Shown piece after piece: positions 32,455-39,044 of a stretch of DNA of 43,115 nucleotides. The notes under the pieces are model-generated. The model did no database searches, was not told the DNA's origin, and saw nothing but the letters and a program-made list of their open reading frames with translations. The stretch spans positions 1-43,115 of the forward strand of contig CACYZM010000031.1 of the NCBI GenBank assembly GCA_902778855.1, in the 5' to 3' direction. Source of the DNA: an uncultured Bacteroidia bacterium (lineage in GTDB: Bacteria; Bacteroidota; Bacteroidia; Bacteroidales; UBA932). A program made the position numbers and the translations under genes. Numbering within the stretch: position 1 is the stretch's first letter; each line of letters starts with the position of its first letter.

Positions 32455-32906
32455 TGTTCAAGTATACCCTGATTCCGGAAGGGTTCTTCTCGCCGGAAAA
32501 GGCGGCCGCGCTTTTGGGCAGTGTCGTCATTCTCGAGAAGTCCGAAACGGTAGAAAGTCTGGAACTGCCTTGTTATAAGGCAGTTCTTCTTTATGCCGGG
32601 TCCCAGGCCCGTGCGCGCCGGATTGCCGGTATGGTGGAAGCCACGGCCGCGCTGGCACCTTATAATAAAGTGACCGTCCATCTGGGCGACGGCGTGGTGG
32701 ATCTCGTGGTGGCGGCGGGCGACCGCCTGCTCCTGTGCAATTCCTATCCCGCGCCCGACGGCGTCACGGCCCAGTATTTCCTTTTCGCGGCGCTCCGCCA
32801 GTTCCAGATCAATCCGGAAGTGACCACGGTCCATTTCTACGGAGATGCCGACGAATCCGTCAAGGGCGACCTGTTCCGGCACTTCGCCAGCGTGGAGGCG
32901 CTATGA
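32454..32906 (+). CDS. Short DUF3822-family protein
   Basis: The 150-residue product starts with GTG at 32454, overlapping the previous stop. DUF3822-like features are LIPEGFFSPEKAAALLG, LELPCYKAVLLYAG, LLLCNSYPAPDGVTAQYFL and TTVHFYGDADE. DUF3822 proteins are ParM/actin-fold-like proteins of unknown role, typically near 250-270 residues. Here the N-terminal and middle parts are shortened, so only the core is left. It overlaps rsmD by 4 bp (ATGA). This gene pair is conserved in Bacteroidales, suggesting a link to ribosome maturation, which is inference. It may be degenerating. Confidence 0.75.
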   Translation: MFKYTLIPEGFFSPEKAAALLGSVVILEKSETVESLELPCYKAVLLYAGSQARARRIAGMVEATAALAPYNKVTVHLGDGVVDLVVAAGDRLLLCNSYPAPDGVTAQYFLFAALRQFQINPEVTTVHFYGDADESVKGDLFRHFASVEAL

Positions 32907-33463
32907 GAATCATCGGCGGCAAACTGCGCGGCAAGTCCATCAATCCGCCGGCCGGGTACAAGGCCCGGCCGACGACGGATTTCGCCAAGGAAGGTCTTTT
33001 CAACGCCCTTGACAACGAATTTTTCTTCGACGACCTCGCGGTCCTCGACCTCTTCGGCGGGACCGGCAGCATTGCCTTCGAGTTCGCCTCACGCGGCGCC
33101 GGCAATGTCATTTCCGTCGAGATGAACCCCGTCAACGCCGGCTTCATCAAGAAGACGGCCGCCGCCCTGGGCGTGGACGATACGGTGAAGGTCGTCCACC
33201 ACAATGTCTTCGATTTCCTGCAGCTCTGTGCGCTGCGTTTCGATATCGTCTTCGCCGATCCGCCCTATGCCCTCGAAGGGCTCGATACGATTCCCGACAA
33301 GGTTCTCTCCAAGGGGCTCGTCTATCCGGGCGGCTATCTGATCCTCGAGCATCCGGCCGAATACAATTTTGCCGCACATCCCTCCTTCGTGAAGGAGAAG
33401 AAGTACGGCAATGTGCATTTCAGCTGGTTCCGTCCGCTGGAGGACGCTTCAACCGAAGCTTAG
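32903..33463 (+). CDS. rsmD: 16S rRNA (guanine(966)-N2)-methyltransferase RsmD
   Basis: The 186-residue protein has RsmD motifs: MRIIGGKLRGKSINPPAG, a substrate-loop RPTTDFAKEGLFNAL, the SAM-binding VLDLFGGTGSIAFEFASRGA, and the catalytic FADPPYAL. It methylates G966 (E. coli numbering) of 16S rRNA in the 30S subunit. The longer frame starting 56 codons earlier overlaps the DUF3822 gene; the ATG at 32903 is the family start. Its end overlaps the convergent DUF6935 lipoprotein gene by 4 bp. Confidence 0.95.
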   Translation: MRIIGGKLRGKSINPPAGYKARPTTDFAKEGLFNALDNEFFFDDLAVLDLFGGTGSIAFEFASRGAGNVISVEMNPVNAGFIKKTAAALGVDDTVKVVHHNVFDFLQLCALRFDIVFADPPYALEGLDTIPDKVLSKGLVYPGGYLILEHPAEYNFAAHPSFVKEKKYGNVHFSWFRPLEDASTEA

Positions 33464-34053
33464 TCCCACTTGCTCTGCGACGTCGGGATGCGGATGTCAC
33501 TCAGGCACTGAATGTCGTTGAGGAACCATTCGCCCGTGCTCTTTTTCTGGCGGAGTTTGATCGGCCGGGGGCTGTCGGCGCCGCCGGAGGTCACGTAGAG
33601 GGTGCACCATTTATAGCCTTCGCTGTCGGTGGTGAAGGAGTAAGGGTTGCTGGTGACGGTGATCTTGTACGGCCGGCTGGGCGTATAGTTGTTGGCCGGT
33701 GTGGCGCCCTGGAAGAAGGAGAAGGGCTTGTATTCCTTTCCCTGCAGCCTTTCGTTGATGAAGCTGAATTCGTAGTTGGAGACCGATTCCGGACCCTTGA
33801 GGAAGTTGAGCATCTGGAAACAGTCGCGGCTGCTGCTGCCGTGGCGGGCCAGGGCGACGATGGTCATGGCTGCGACGGCATAGGGGTCGGACATGTCAGC
33901 GATGGTCAGGGCTTGCATCTGCTGGAGGTTTTGGGGCAAGTTGTCGAAAGTGAACGTTTTGCCGCCGCCCCCGACTTGTCCGAGGATTCCGCACGAGGCG
34001 ACCAGCATCAGCGCCGCGATTCCGGCGGAGAGGTGAGGCAGAATTTTTTTCAT
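33460..34053 (-). CDS. DUF6935-like lipoprotein
   Basis: The 197-residue product has a lipoprotein signal with the lipobox LVASC, so it is lipid-anchored. The mature part contains DPYAVAAMTIVALARHGSSS, FQMLNFLKGPESVSNYE, FFQGATPANNYTPSRPY and WFLNDIQCLSDIRIP. From memory these match DUF6935, found in Bacteroidota and Firmicutes with no known function. The ATG at 34053 is preferred over one two codons upstream because MKK begins the signal. A TATCTTTG box lies 26 nt upstream. It diverges from the TonB receptor gene. Confidence 0.78.
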   Translation of the reverse strand: MKKILPHLSAGIAALMLVASCGILGQVGGGGKTFTFDNLPQNLQQMQALTIADMSDPYAVAAMTIVALARHGSSSRDCFQMLNFLKGPESVSNYEFSFINERLQGKEYKPFSFFQGATPANNYTPSRPYKITVTSNPYSFTTDSEGYKWCTLYVTSGGADSPRPIKLRQKKSTGEWFLNDIQCLSDIRIPTSQSKWD

Positions 34054-34079
34054 GGTCAAACGGTACTTGATTGATGATT

Positions 34080-34087
34080 CAAAGATA
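34080..34087 (-). promoter_or_regulatory. -7 box of the DUF6935 lipoprotein gene
   Basis: TATCTTTG on the minus strand ends 26 nt before the start at 34053. Confidence 0.5.
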
Positions 34088-34119
34088 CGAAAAAACGGGT
34101 TTCGACCGGGAATTTTCAG

Positions 34120-34127
34120 TATCTTTG
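34120..34127 (+). promoter_or_regulatory. -7 box of the TonB receptor gene
   Basis: TATCTTTG ends 9 nt before the ATG at 34137. No room is left for a riboswitch. Confidence 0.55.
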
Positions 34128-34136
34128 ACGCCCTTT

Positions 34137-36044
34137 ATGAAAAAATGCGTCTTTTTTGCGGCCGCCTTCCTGTTCGCGGCCCTGTCGGCCGGAACGGCCG
34201 GAGCCCAGTCCCGGGTGGAGACCATCGACAAAGTGACGGTCTCGGCGACCCGTGTTCCCGTGGCACTTCACAGCAGTGCCCGCATCGTCACCCTCATGGA
34301 CAGTTTGACCATCGCCTCGGCGCCGGCCGAGACGGTCAATGACCTGCTCAAATATGCCTTGGGCGTCGATGTCCGTCAGCGCGGCGCAATGGGCATGCAA
34401 ACCGACATCAGCATCCGCGGCGGCACCTATAACCAAGTGGCCGTGCTGCTCGACGGCATCAATATCACCGACCCTCAGACGGGGCACAATTCTTTCGATT
34501 TCCCCGTGAACCTCTGCGACATCGAGCGCATTGAAGTCCTCGAGGGTCCTGCGGCCCGCGTCTACGGCACGTCTTCGCTCCTGGGCGCCGTGAACATCGT
34601 CACGCGCAAACCCTCCGACAAATCCGTCAGCGCCAGCCTGGAGGGCGGGTCGTTCCGTTCTTTCGGCGCTACGGCTTCGGCGGCGCTCGGGTATGACCGA
34701 GGCTTCGGCAGCATTTCGGCGGGCTACCAGCGAAGCGACGGCTTCAGCCGCAATGCGGCCGGCGGGCTGAACAGCGATTTCGGCGCGGTCAAGGCCTTCG
34801 CGCACGGCGCGCACGATTTCGGCCCCCGCGACATCAGCTGGCAGGCCGGCGTCAGCAACAAGGATTTCGGATCCAGCACCTTCTACAGTTCCAAGTTCGA
34901 CGACCAGTTCGAGCACACGCTGAAGACCTTCGCTTCCGTCAAATCGGAGGGGAAGGGGGCGCTGCATTTCACGCCTGCCATCTATTGGAACCACGGGGAA
35001 GACCGCTTCGAGTTGTTCCGCAATGCGCCCGAAAAGTATCCGTTCAATTTCCACAAGACCAATGTCGCGGGGGCGAATCTGTATTTCCGCGTCGATTCGC
35101 GCCTGGGCCAGACGGCTTTCGGTGCCGAGGCCCGGCACGAGCGGATTGTGAGCACCAACCTGGGCGAACGCCTGGCGCAGCCGCAGGGCGTCTATGTGTG
35201 CGGGCTTTCGCGCACGGCGCTCAATCTGTTCCTGGAGCATCACGTCGTCATCGGCCGGCTTTCCGCATCGGCCGGCCTGACGACCGTCTATAATACCGGC
35301 AACCGGGAGGGCGTCCGGCTTTTCCCGGGCTTCGACGCCAATCTCCGTGTGTCCGACGCCGTCCGGCTCTATGCGTCCTACAATACGTCCTACCGGATGC
35401 CGACGTTTACGGAACTGTACTATTCGGTGGGCGGCCATCTGGCCGATCCCAACCTGAAAGCCGAGAAACTGCGGGCGCTGGAAGGCGGCGTGAAATTCCT
35501 GGGCAGGGGCGTACGGGCTTTCGCTTCCGTCTATTACAACCGCGGCTACGACCTGATCGACTGGATCAAAGACACCTCCCTGGGAGACGATGCACCGTGG
35601 ATGTCGGTCAACCATACGCGGCTGAACACGCTGGGGCAGGAGGTGTCGGTCCGGCTGAGTCTGCCCGAATTGCTGAACCGGCCCGGTTTCTTCTTCCGGA
35701 CCCTCCAGCTGGGCTATAGCCACCAGTCGCAGGACAAGGCGCTGGAAGCGAACCTGCGGTCCGTCTATTCCCTGGAATACGTGCGGCACAAGGTTGTGGC
35801 GCAAGCCGGTTTCCGCTTCTGGGAGAACCTGGCCCTCGACCTGTCCTGGCGCTATGTCGACCGGAGCACCGGCTCCGAGCTGATGGCTCCCTACAACCTG
35901 CTGGACGCCAAACTCAGCTATGACTTTCCGCGCCTGAACCTGTATGTCCGCGCCAACAACCTGCTCAACCGCACCTGGTACGATTTCGGCGACATCCCCC
36001 AGCCCGGCCTCTGGCTGATGGCCGGCGTCGCCTTCCACATTTAG
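34137..36044 (+). CDS. TonB-dependent outer-membrane receptor, BtuB/vitamin-type
   Basis: The 635-residue protein starts with a signal peptide ending AGTAGAQ, followed by a plug domain with a TonB-box-like IDKVTVSATRVP. The plug includes RGAMGMQTDISIRGGTYNQV, VLLDGINITDPQTGH and IERIEVLEGPAARVYGTSS, and the barrel includes SYRMPTFTELYY and a terminal aromatic residue near AGVAFHI. Its length and lack of a CarboxypepD_reg domain or SusD partner argue against a glycan SusC. It is closer to the BtuB or siderophore type that imports small ligands using TonB energy. No cobalamin riboswitch precedes it, so B12 as ligand is unsupported. The start at 34137 removes 22 implausible upstream codons. Confidence 0.9.
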   Translation: MKKCVFFAAAFLFAALSAGTAGAQSRVETIDKVTVSATRVPVALHSSARIVTLMDSLTIASAPAETVNDLLKYALGVDVRQRGAMGMQTDISIRGGTYNQVAVLLDGINITDPQTGHNSFDFPVNLCDIERIEVLEGPAARVYGTSSLLGAVNIVTRKPSDKSVSASLEGGSFRSFGATASAALGYDRGFGSISAGYQRSDGFSRNAAGGLNSDFGAVKAFAHGAHDFGPRDISWQAGVSNKDFGSSTFYSSKFDDQFEHTLKTFASVKSEGKGALHFTPAIYWNHGEDRFELFRNAPEKYPFNFHKTNVAGANLYFRVDSRLGQTAFGAEARHERIVSTNLGERLAQPQGVYVCGLSRTALNLFLEHHVVIGRLSASAGLTTVYNTGNREGVRLFPGFDANLRVSDAVRLYASYNTSYRMPTFTELYYSVGGHLADPNLKAEKLRALEGGVKFLGRGVRAFASVYYNRGYDLIDWIKDTSLGDDAPWMSVNHTRLNTLGQEVSVRLSLPELLNRPGFFFRTLQLGYSHQSQDKALEANLRSVYSLEYVRHKVVAQAGFRFWENLALDLSWRYVDRSTGSELMAPYNLLDAKLSYDFPRLNLYVRANNLLNRTWYDFGDIPQPGLWLMAGVAFHI

Positions 36045-36048
36045 GACG

Positions 36049-36360
36049 TTACAGCCGGGGCTTCTGGATCACCCGCACGATGAGCGAGACCATATAGATG
36101 ATGATCCCGTAAATGGTGGTGATCAGGGCGACCTTTAAGCCCGCGCAGAGAACTTCTGTCGGAATGGGTCCGCTGGCCGTGATGGCATCAAAGGCTTGCA
36201 TCAAGCCCAGAATCGTTGCGAAGCATCCGAACGCGAGGGCGAACAGACCGATTTCCTTCACCCAACGCGGGGCTTTCCAGGCCGCGAAGAAAATGGCGAC
36301 CAGCAGTGCGGTGAGGACCGACATGAATCCGGGGCCTCCGTTGACGAAAAAAGCAAACAT
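36049..36360 (-). CDS. Small MotA/TolQ/ExbB-like membrane protein
   Basis: The 103-residue product has three hydrophobic spans (SVLTALLVAIFFAAWK, IGLFALAFGCFATILGLM and LITTIYGIIIYMVSLIVRV). The pattern GCFATILGLMQAFDAI followed by LKVALITTIYGIIIY resembles the conserved two-span core of MotA/TolQ/ExbB channels, which use proton flow. It is much shorter than ExbB (about 240 residues) and no ExbD/TolR gene follows, so it may need a partner encoded elsewhere. The ATG at 36360 is chosen; upstream open frame is hydrophilic and unlike the family. The TonB-receptor gene beside it is convergent. Confidence 0.75.
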   Translation of the reverse strand: MFAFFVNGGPGFMSVLTALLVAIFFAAWKAPRWVKEIGLFALAFGCFATILGLMQAFDAITASGPIPTEVLCAGLKVALITTIYGIIIYMVSLIVRVIQKPRL

Positions 36361-36395
36361 AAGGCAAAATGGTTTTTGGGTTAAACTTTCCGGGG

Positions 36396-36403
36396 CAAAA
36401 GTA
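36396..36403 (-). promoter_or_regulatory. -7 box of the TolQ/ExbB-like gene
   Basis: TACTTTTG on the minus strand ends 35 nt before the start at 36360. Confidence 0.45.
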
Positions 36404-36498
36404 AGGGCAAGACCTTTTTCGTCCAAGCCGAAACCCCGGACACGGAAGTCAAATCCCCAATTTTCCTTTTTGCGTGGGCGGGAAAACCGTGATTTTGC

Positions 36499-36506
36499 TA
36501 CATTTG
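36499..36506 (+). promoter_or_regulatory. -7 box of the LytTR gene
   Basis: TACATTTG ends 8 nt before the ATG at 36515. Confidence 0.5.
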
Positions 36507-36514
36507 TATCCGTA

Positions 36515-37216
36515 ATGAAACGGCTGCTGGTCATATCCTATTGGGTGGTCTCCGTCCTGCTGGTGTCGATAGTCCTCACCAGTCTGGGCTACCGTTTCCT
36601 GGAAGCGTTATTCGTCGGGACGATGTTCCTTCCCGGGGCCCTGGCGGCCCGGTACTTCTTTCAGAAAGTCGATTTCAAGGACCGGCGGTCCGGAATCCGG
36701 AACACCATCTATATTGTACTGGGCATCCTGATTGCGGAGGTTTTGCTGTTCCTGGTTACCCATTATTACATTATGAACCTGCGGGCGGACCAGCCGATGA
36801 ACGATATCCCCCGGCTCCTGACGAATCCCGCCTTCATCGCCATCATCCTGACCGCGCTTGCGACGGGCAGCCATTTCTTCGAGGCGTGGCTCGAGCGGAA
36901 ACACCCCGCTGCGCCCGCGCCCATCACCTTCACTTCTGAAAGAAAACCGGTCACCCTTCCCATCGAAGAAATCCTGTACGTGGAATCCAACGACGATATC
37001 ACCACGGTCGTTGCGACCGGCGGCCGCAGCTTCCGGAACATAACCCCCATCTCCCGCTGGGAAGCCATCCTCAAGCCCCACTTCATCCGCATCCACCGGT
37101 CCTATCTCGTCAACAAAGCCGCCATCACCGACATCGACGTCGACATCCTCCTGATCGGCGAAACCCAACTCCCCATCTCCCGCAAATACAAGGATGACGT
37201 GCTGGCGCTGAGGTAG
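36515..37216 (+). CDS. Membrane-anchored LytTR-domain transcription regulator
   Basis: The 233-residue protein has four N-terminal membrane spans (SVLLVSIVLTSLGYRF, ALFVGTMFLPGALAARYF, TIYIVLGILIAEVLLFLVTH and IAIILTALATGSHFF). The C-terminal LytTR DNA-binding domain runs from about residue 145: VTLPIEEILYVESNDDITTV, RNITPISRWEAIL and HFIRIHRSYLVNKAAI. LytTR proteins bind paired short direct repeats. A membrane-bound form without a receiver domain suggests direct sensing rather than kinase control, which is inference. No histidine kinase lies nearby. The upstream open frame overlaps the opposite gene and is rejected. The gene ends in a cluster of GTAGGTC motifs. Confidence 0.9.
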   Translation: MKRLLVISYWVVSVLLVSIVLTSLGYRFLEALFVGTMFLPGALAARYFFQKVDFKDRRSGIRNTIYIVLGILIAEVLLFLVTHYYIMNLRADQPMNDIPRLLTNPAFIAIILTALATGSHFFEAWLERKHPAAPAPITFTSERKPVTLPIEEILYVESNDDITTVVATGGRSFRNITPISRWEAILKPHFIRIHRSYLVNKAAITDIDVDILLIGETQLPISRKYKDDVLALR

Positions 37217-37350
37217 GTCCCGGCAACTTTTGGGGTAGGTCGAATAATTAGATCGGGACCTACCCCGGGTATCGGCTTCTCAACGCTTCTGCCGGTGTAG
37301 GTCTGCCACCATTCGTTCGACCTACCCCAAAATAGCCGGAGACCTACCCC
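37213..37350. repeat. Cluster of GTAGGTC/GACCTAC motifs after the LytTR gene
   Basis: The decamer GGGGTAGGTC occurs once forward (37232-37241) and three times reversed as GACCTACCCC (37257-37266, 37319-37328, 37341-37350). Partial GTAGGTC copies lie at 37213 and 37298. Perfect inverted pairs are formed at 37228-37244 with 37316-37332 (17 bp) and 37213-37222 with 37254-37263 (10 bp). It fills the first half of the 294 bp gap before the secreted-protein gene. Confidence 0.85.
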
Positions 37351-37351
37351 G

Positions 37352-37483
37352 TAAACGAAGCCCCCCGCTTCAGCGGGCCGTTCCGAAGGAACGCGGGGTC
37401 TGGGGCAGAGCCCCGGTAAAAAAAGGCGCGGCAGTCCGCGCCGCATAAAAAAAAGAGCTGTCACTTGGACAGCTCTTTTTATG
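37352..37483 (-). repeat. Tandem-terminator module, copy 1
   Basis: About 132 bp closely matches 38750-38880. It holds five hairpins in a row: CCCGCT tc AGCGGG, GTTCC gaa GGAAC, GGGGC aga GCCCC, GGCGCGG cagt CCGCGCC (37425-37442) and AGAGCTGTC acttg GACAGCTCT (37454-37476). Read on the minus strand the last two are each followed by T7 or T8, so they form tandem terminators for the gene at 37511. Confidence 0.88.
37445..37480 (-). terminator. Terminator of the secreted-protein gene
   Basis: A perfect 9 bp stem (37454-37462 with 37468-37476) is followed on the minus strand by T8. It begins about 30 bp past the stop at 37511, and a second terminator-like stem follows at 37418-37442. Confidence 0.85.
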
Positions 37484-37510
37484 GCTCGTGTTGATAGATG
37501 ATAGACGCTG

Positions 37511-38527
37511 TCATTCGTCGACAATGGTCACTTTTTTCTCCTCTACCGTCTGTGTCTCACCCTCGTCGGTGGTTATGGTAATCCGGCGTTTGCTCCACCA
37601 CTGGGTGGTCCAGCCGGAAGCCAAATGGATTTCAGTCGCCGTGAATTGCTCCATTGTCGCTTGCATATGGGATTCGGCGATGCCCTTGTCTATCTCTTTC
37701 TCCATTTCATCCAGTGGCAGATCCGCCGGGAGGACGGTTTTCGTGGCAGCGAGCACGGACTCCCGGAGAAAAGGCATCAAGGCATCACTGTCCACCTGGA
37801 AATAGGAGCGAATGAGCACAAAGGAAGAGTCCGATTGCTCCTCGTCTACCCAAAAGTGCAGATTGATCGGCAATTTCCCGGTCGTGTTCGGAAGGGGGCT
37901 GTTGAGTTCCTGTTGGACGGAATACTCCTGATCGAGCCGAAGCCGGGCTCCATGATAGAGAAGCAAGGGGACGACATCGTCCAAACAGGCCGTAACAATG
38001 GTTTCGGGACGGCAGACAAGATCCGTGTAGGTGTCGATAAGACCTTGCCGGGTCAGGCCGAGTTCCTTCAGGGCCTTCTCGTCGTGCTTCGCCAAGACGG
38101 CATCGACCGAGAGGGGGATCGTCCGTTTCATGGCTTCTGTCAGTTCATCCAGGTTGACGATGTCTTGGACGGTACCGAATTCATTCGTCTGGGTCCGGAT
38201 GACAATTCCCTCCGCCACCTTACTCACAACCTCTGCCCCGACATTCAGGCTCAGGTCAGAAGAGAATACGTCCTTGTAGGACGTTTGAAGGATATAGGAT
38301 TTTTCCGTTTCGTCGACCACTTCGAAAACCCGGGTCTCCGAAGACGCGCTCGCCGTGGTCTCCGTTCCATCCTTTTCAATCTTGACCGTCGTGCTTTTGC
38401 ATTCATATACAGCTTGGTCTCCCTTATGCCAATAAGCACAAACCTGGACGGTAGAATCAGGCATCATCTGTGCCGACGCAAGAAAAGGAAGGAAGGCCAT
38501 TAAAGCCGCAAACATGCGTTGTTTCAT
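37511..38527 (-). CDS. Secreted protein of unknown function
   Basis: The 338-residue product starts with a signal peptide (MKQRMFAALMAFLPFLASAQ). The mature protein has no recognised domain. It is acidic and threonine-rich, with segments such as TVKIEKDGTETTASASSETR, VSKVAEGIVIRTQTNEFGTV, LHFWVDEEQSDSSFVLIRSY and WWSKRRITITTDEGETQTVE. The alternating pattern suggests mostly beta structure, somewhat like DUF-type proteins that measure sums over the whole mature chain; no function is proposed. Base composition is lower in GC than most neighbours. It is flanked by the two copies of the terminator module, so the interval may have been inserted or duplicated beside tRNA-Asp. Confidence 0.8.
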   Translation of the reverse strand: MKQRMFAALMAFLPFLASAQMMPDSTVQVCAYWHKGDQAVYECKSTTVKIEKDGTETTASASSETRVFEVVDETEKSYILQTSYKDVFSSDLSLNVGAEVVSKVAEGIVIRTQTNEFGTVQDIVNLDELTEAMKRTIPLSVDAVLAKHDEKALKELGLTRQGLIDTYTDLVCRPETIVTACLDDVVPLLLYHGARLRLDQEYSVQQELNSPLPNTTGKLPINLHFWVDEEQSDSSFVLIRSYFQVDSDALMPFLRESVLAATKTVLPADLPLDEMEKEIDKGIAESHMQATMEQFTATEIHLASGWTTQWWSKRRITITTDEGETQTVEEKKVTIVDE

Positions 38528-38716
38528 ATAGGTTATCTTTACTCAGGCAGTTAACTTCGATTTATCGGCCACTAAGTTACAAATTTCAATTGATATGGCT
38601 ACGTCTCGATAAGAAAAGGATCCCGGTGGTAGAGTCGACAATCTGTGCACATATTCAGACACGTGCAGATTTCTTTTTTTTGCTAAAAATTGGGGCATTT
38701 TCTGGGGCACTAGAAA
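38528..38716. other. Gene-free stretch upstream of the secreted-protein gene
   Basis: This 189 bp AT-richer stretch has no supported ORF. It contains two GGGGCA motifs (38692-38697 and 38703-38708). No clear TAnnTTTG box for the gene at 38527 was found. On the minus strand a short frame reads NAFADICEAFFVSSAPENA before a stop, which could be a fragment of a lost gene. Confidence 0.5.
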
Positions 38717-38750
38717 CAAAAAACGCCTCGCAGATATCTGCAAAGGCGTT
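38717..38750 (-). terminator. Distal terminator-like hairpin
   Basis: On the minus strand AACGCCT (complement of 38744-38750) and GCAGAT pair with ATCTGC and AGGCGTT (complement of 38722-38728), followed by T6. The centre is the perfect palindrome GCAGATATCTGC at 38730-38741. It is the third terminator-like stem downstream of tRNA-Asp. Confidence 0.7.
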
Positions 38751-38880
38751 AAACGAAGCCCGCTTCTGCGGGCCGTTCCGAAGGAACGCGGGGTCTGGGG
38801 CAGAGCCCCGGTAAAAAAAGGCGCGGCAGTCCGCGCCGCATAAAAAAAAGAGCTGTCACTTGGACAACTCTTTTTTATGC
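38750..38880 (-). repeat. Tandem-terminator module, copy 2, downstream of tRNA-Asp
   Basis: This is the second copy of the block at 37352-37483, with the same five hairpins in the same orientation. The stem nearest the tRNA is AGAGCTGTC with GACAACTCT (38849-38857, 38863-38871), extended by A/T pairs to GCATAAAA/TTTTATGC. The next stem is GGCGCGG with CCGCGCC (38820-38837). Both are followed by T runs on the minus strand and so terminate tRNA-Asp. Confidence 0.88.
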
Positions 38881-38953
38881 GGTGCGGACGAGACTCGAAC
38901 TCGCGACCTCCGGCGTGACAGGCCGGCATTCTAACCAGCTGAACTACCGCACC
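38880..38953 (-). tRNA. tRNA-Asp (anticodon GTC)
   Basis: The 74 nt minus-strand gene starts GGTGCGG and ends CCGCACC plus discriminator G at 38880, giving a perfect 7 bp acceptor stem. The D arm is GTTCAGCTGGTTAGAAT. The anticodon stem-loop reads CCGGCCTGTCACGCCGG with GUC. The T arm is GCGAGTTCGAGTCTCGT, with the usual GTTCGA. CCA is not encoded. A terminator follows at once. Confidence 0.97.
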
Positions 38954-39044
38954 CCGTTTCCCGATTGGGATTGCAAAGATAGAGAGTTTTTTTTAGTGTG
39001 CAAAAAAAATCAATATTTTTTTCTCCCGTCGGGAAGAAAGCCTC

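Noticed and set aside
34088-34136. Cobalamin riboswitch before the BtuB-like receptor
   Set aside because: Only 9 nt separate the -7 box from the ATG, and no riboswitch-like fold is visible.
34116-36038. Long minus-strand ORF (640 codons) opposite the TonB receptor
   Set aside because: Antisense shadow of a clear receptor gene. Similar shadows at 4366-5457, 14518-16146, 23553-25367 and 40183-41658 were rejected for the same reason.
36113-36514. N-terminal extension of the LytTR gene
   Set aside because: It would overlap the opposite TolQ/ExbB-like gene, and the -7 box and membrane span fit the ATG at 36515.
38543-38929. Minus-strand ORF starting MPACHAGGREFESRPHRI
   Set aside because: Its start is translated tRNA-Asp and its middle is the terminator block, a common false ORF at tRNA genes.
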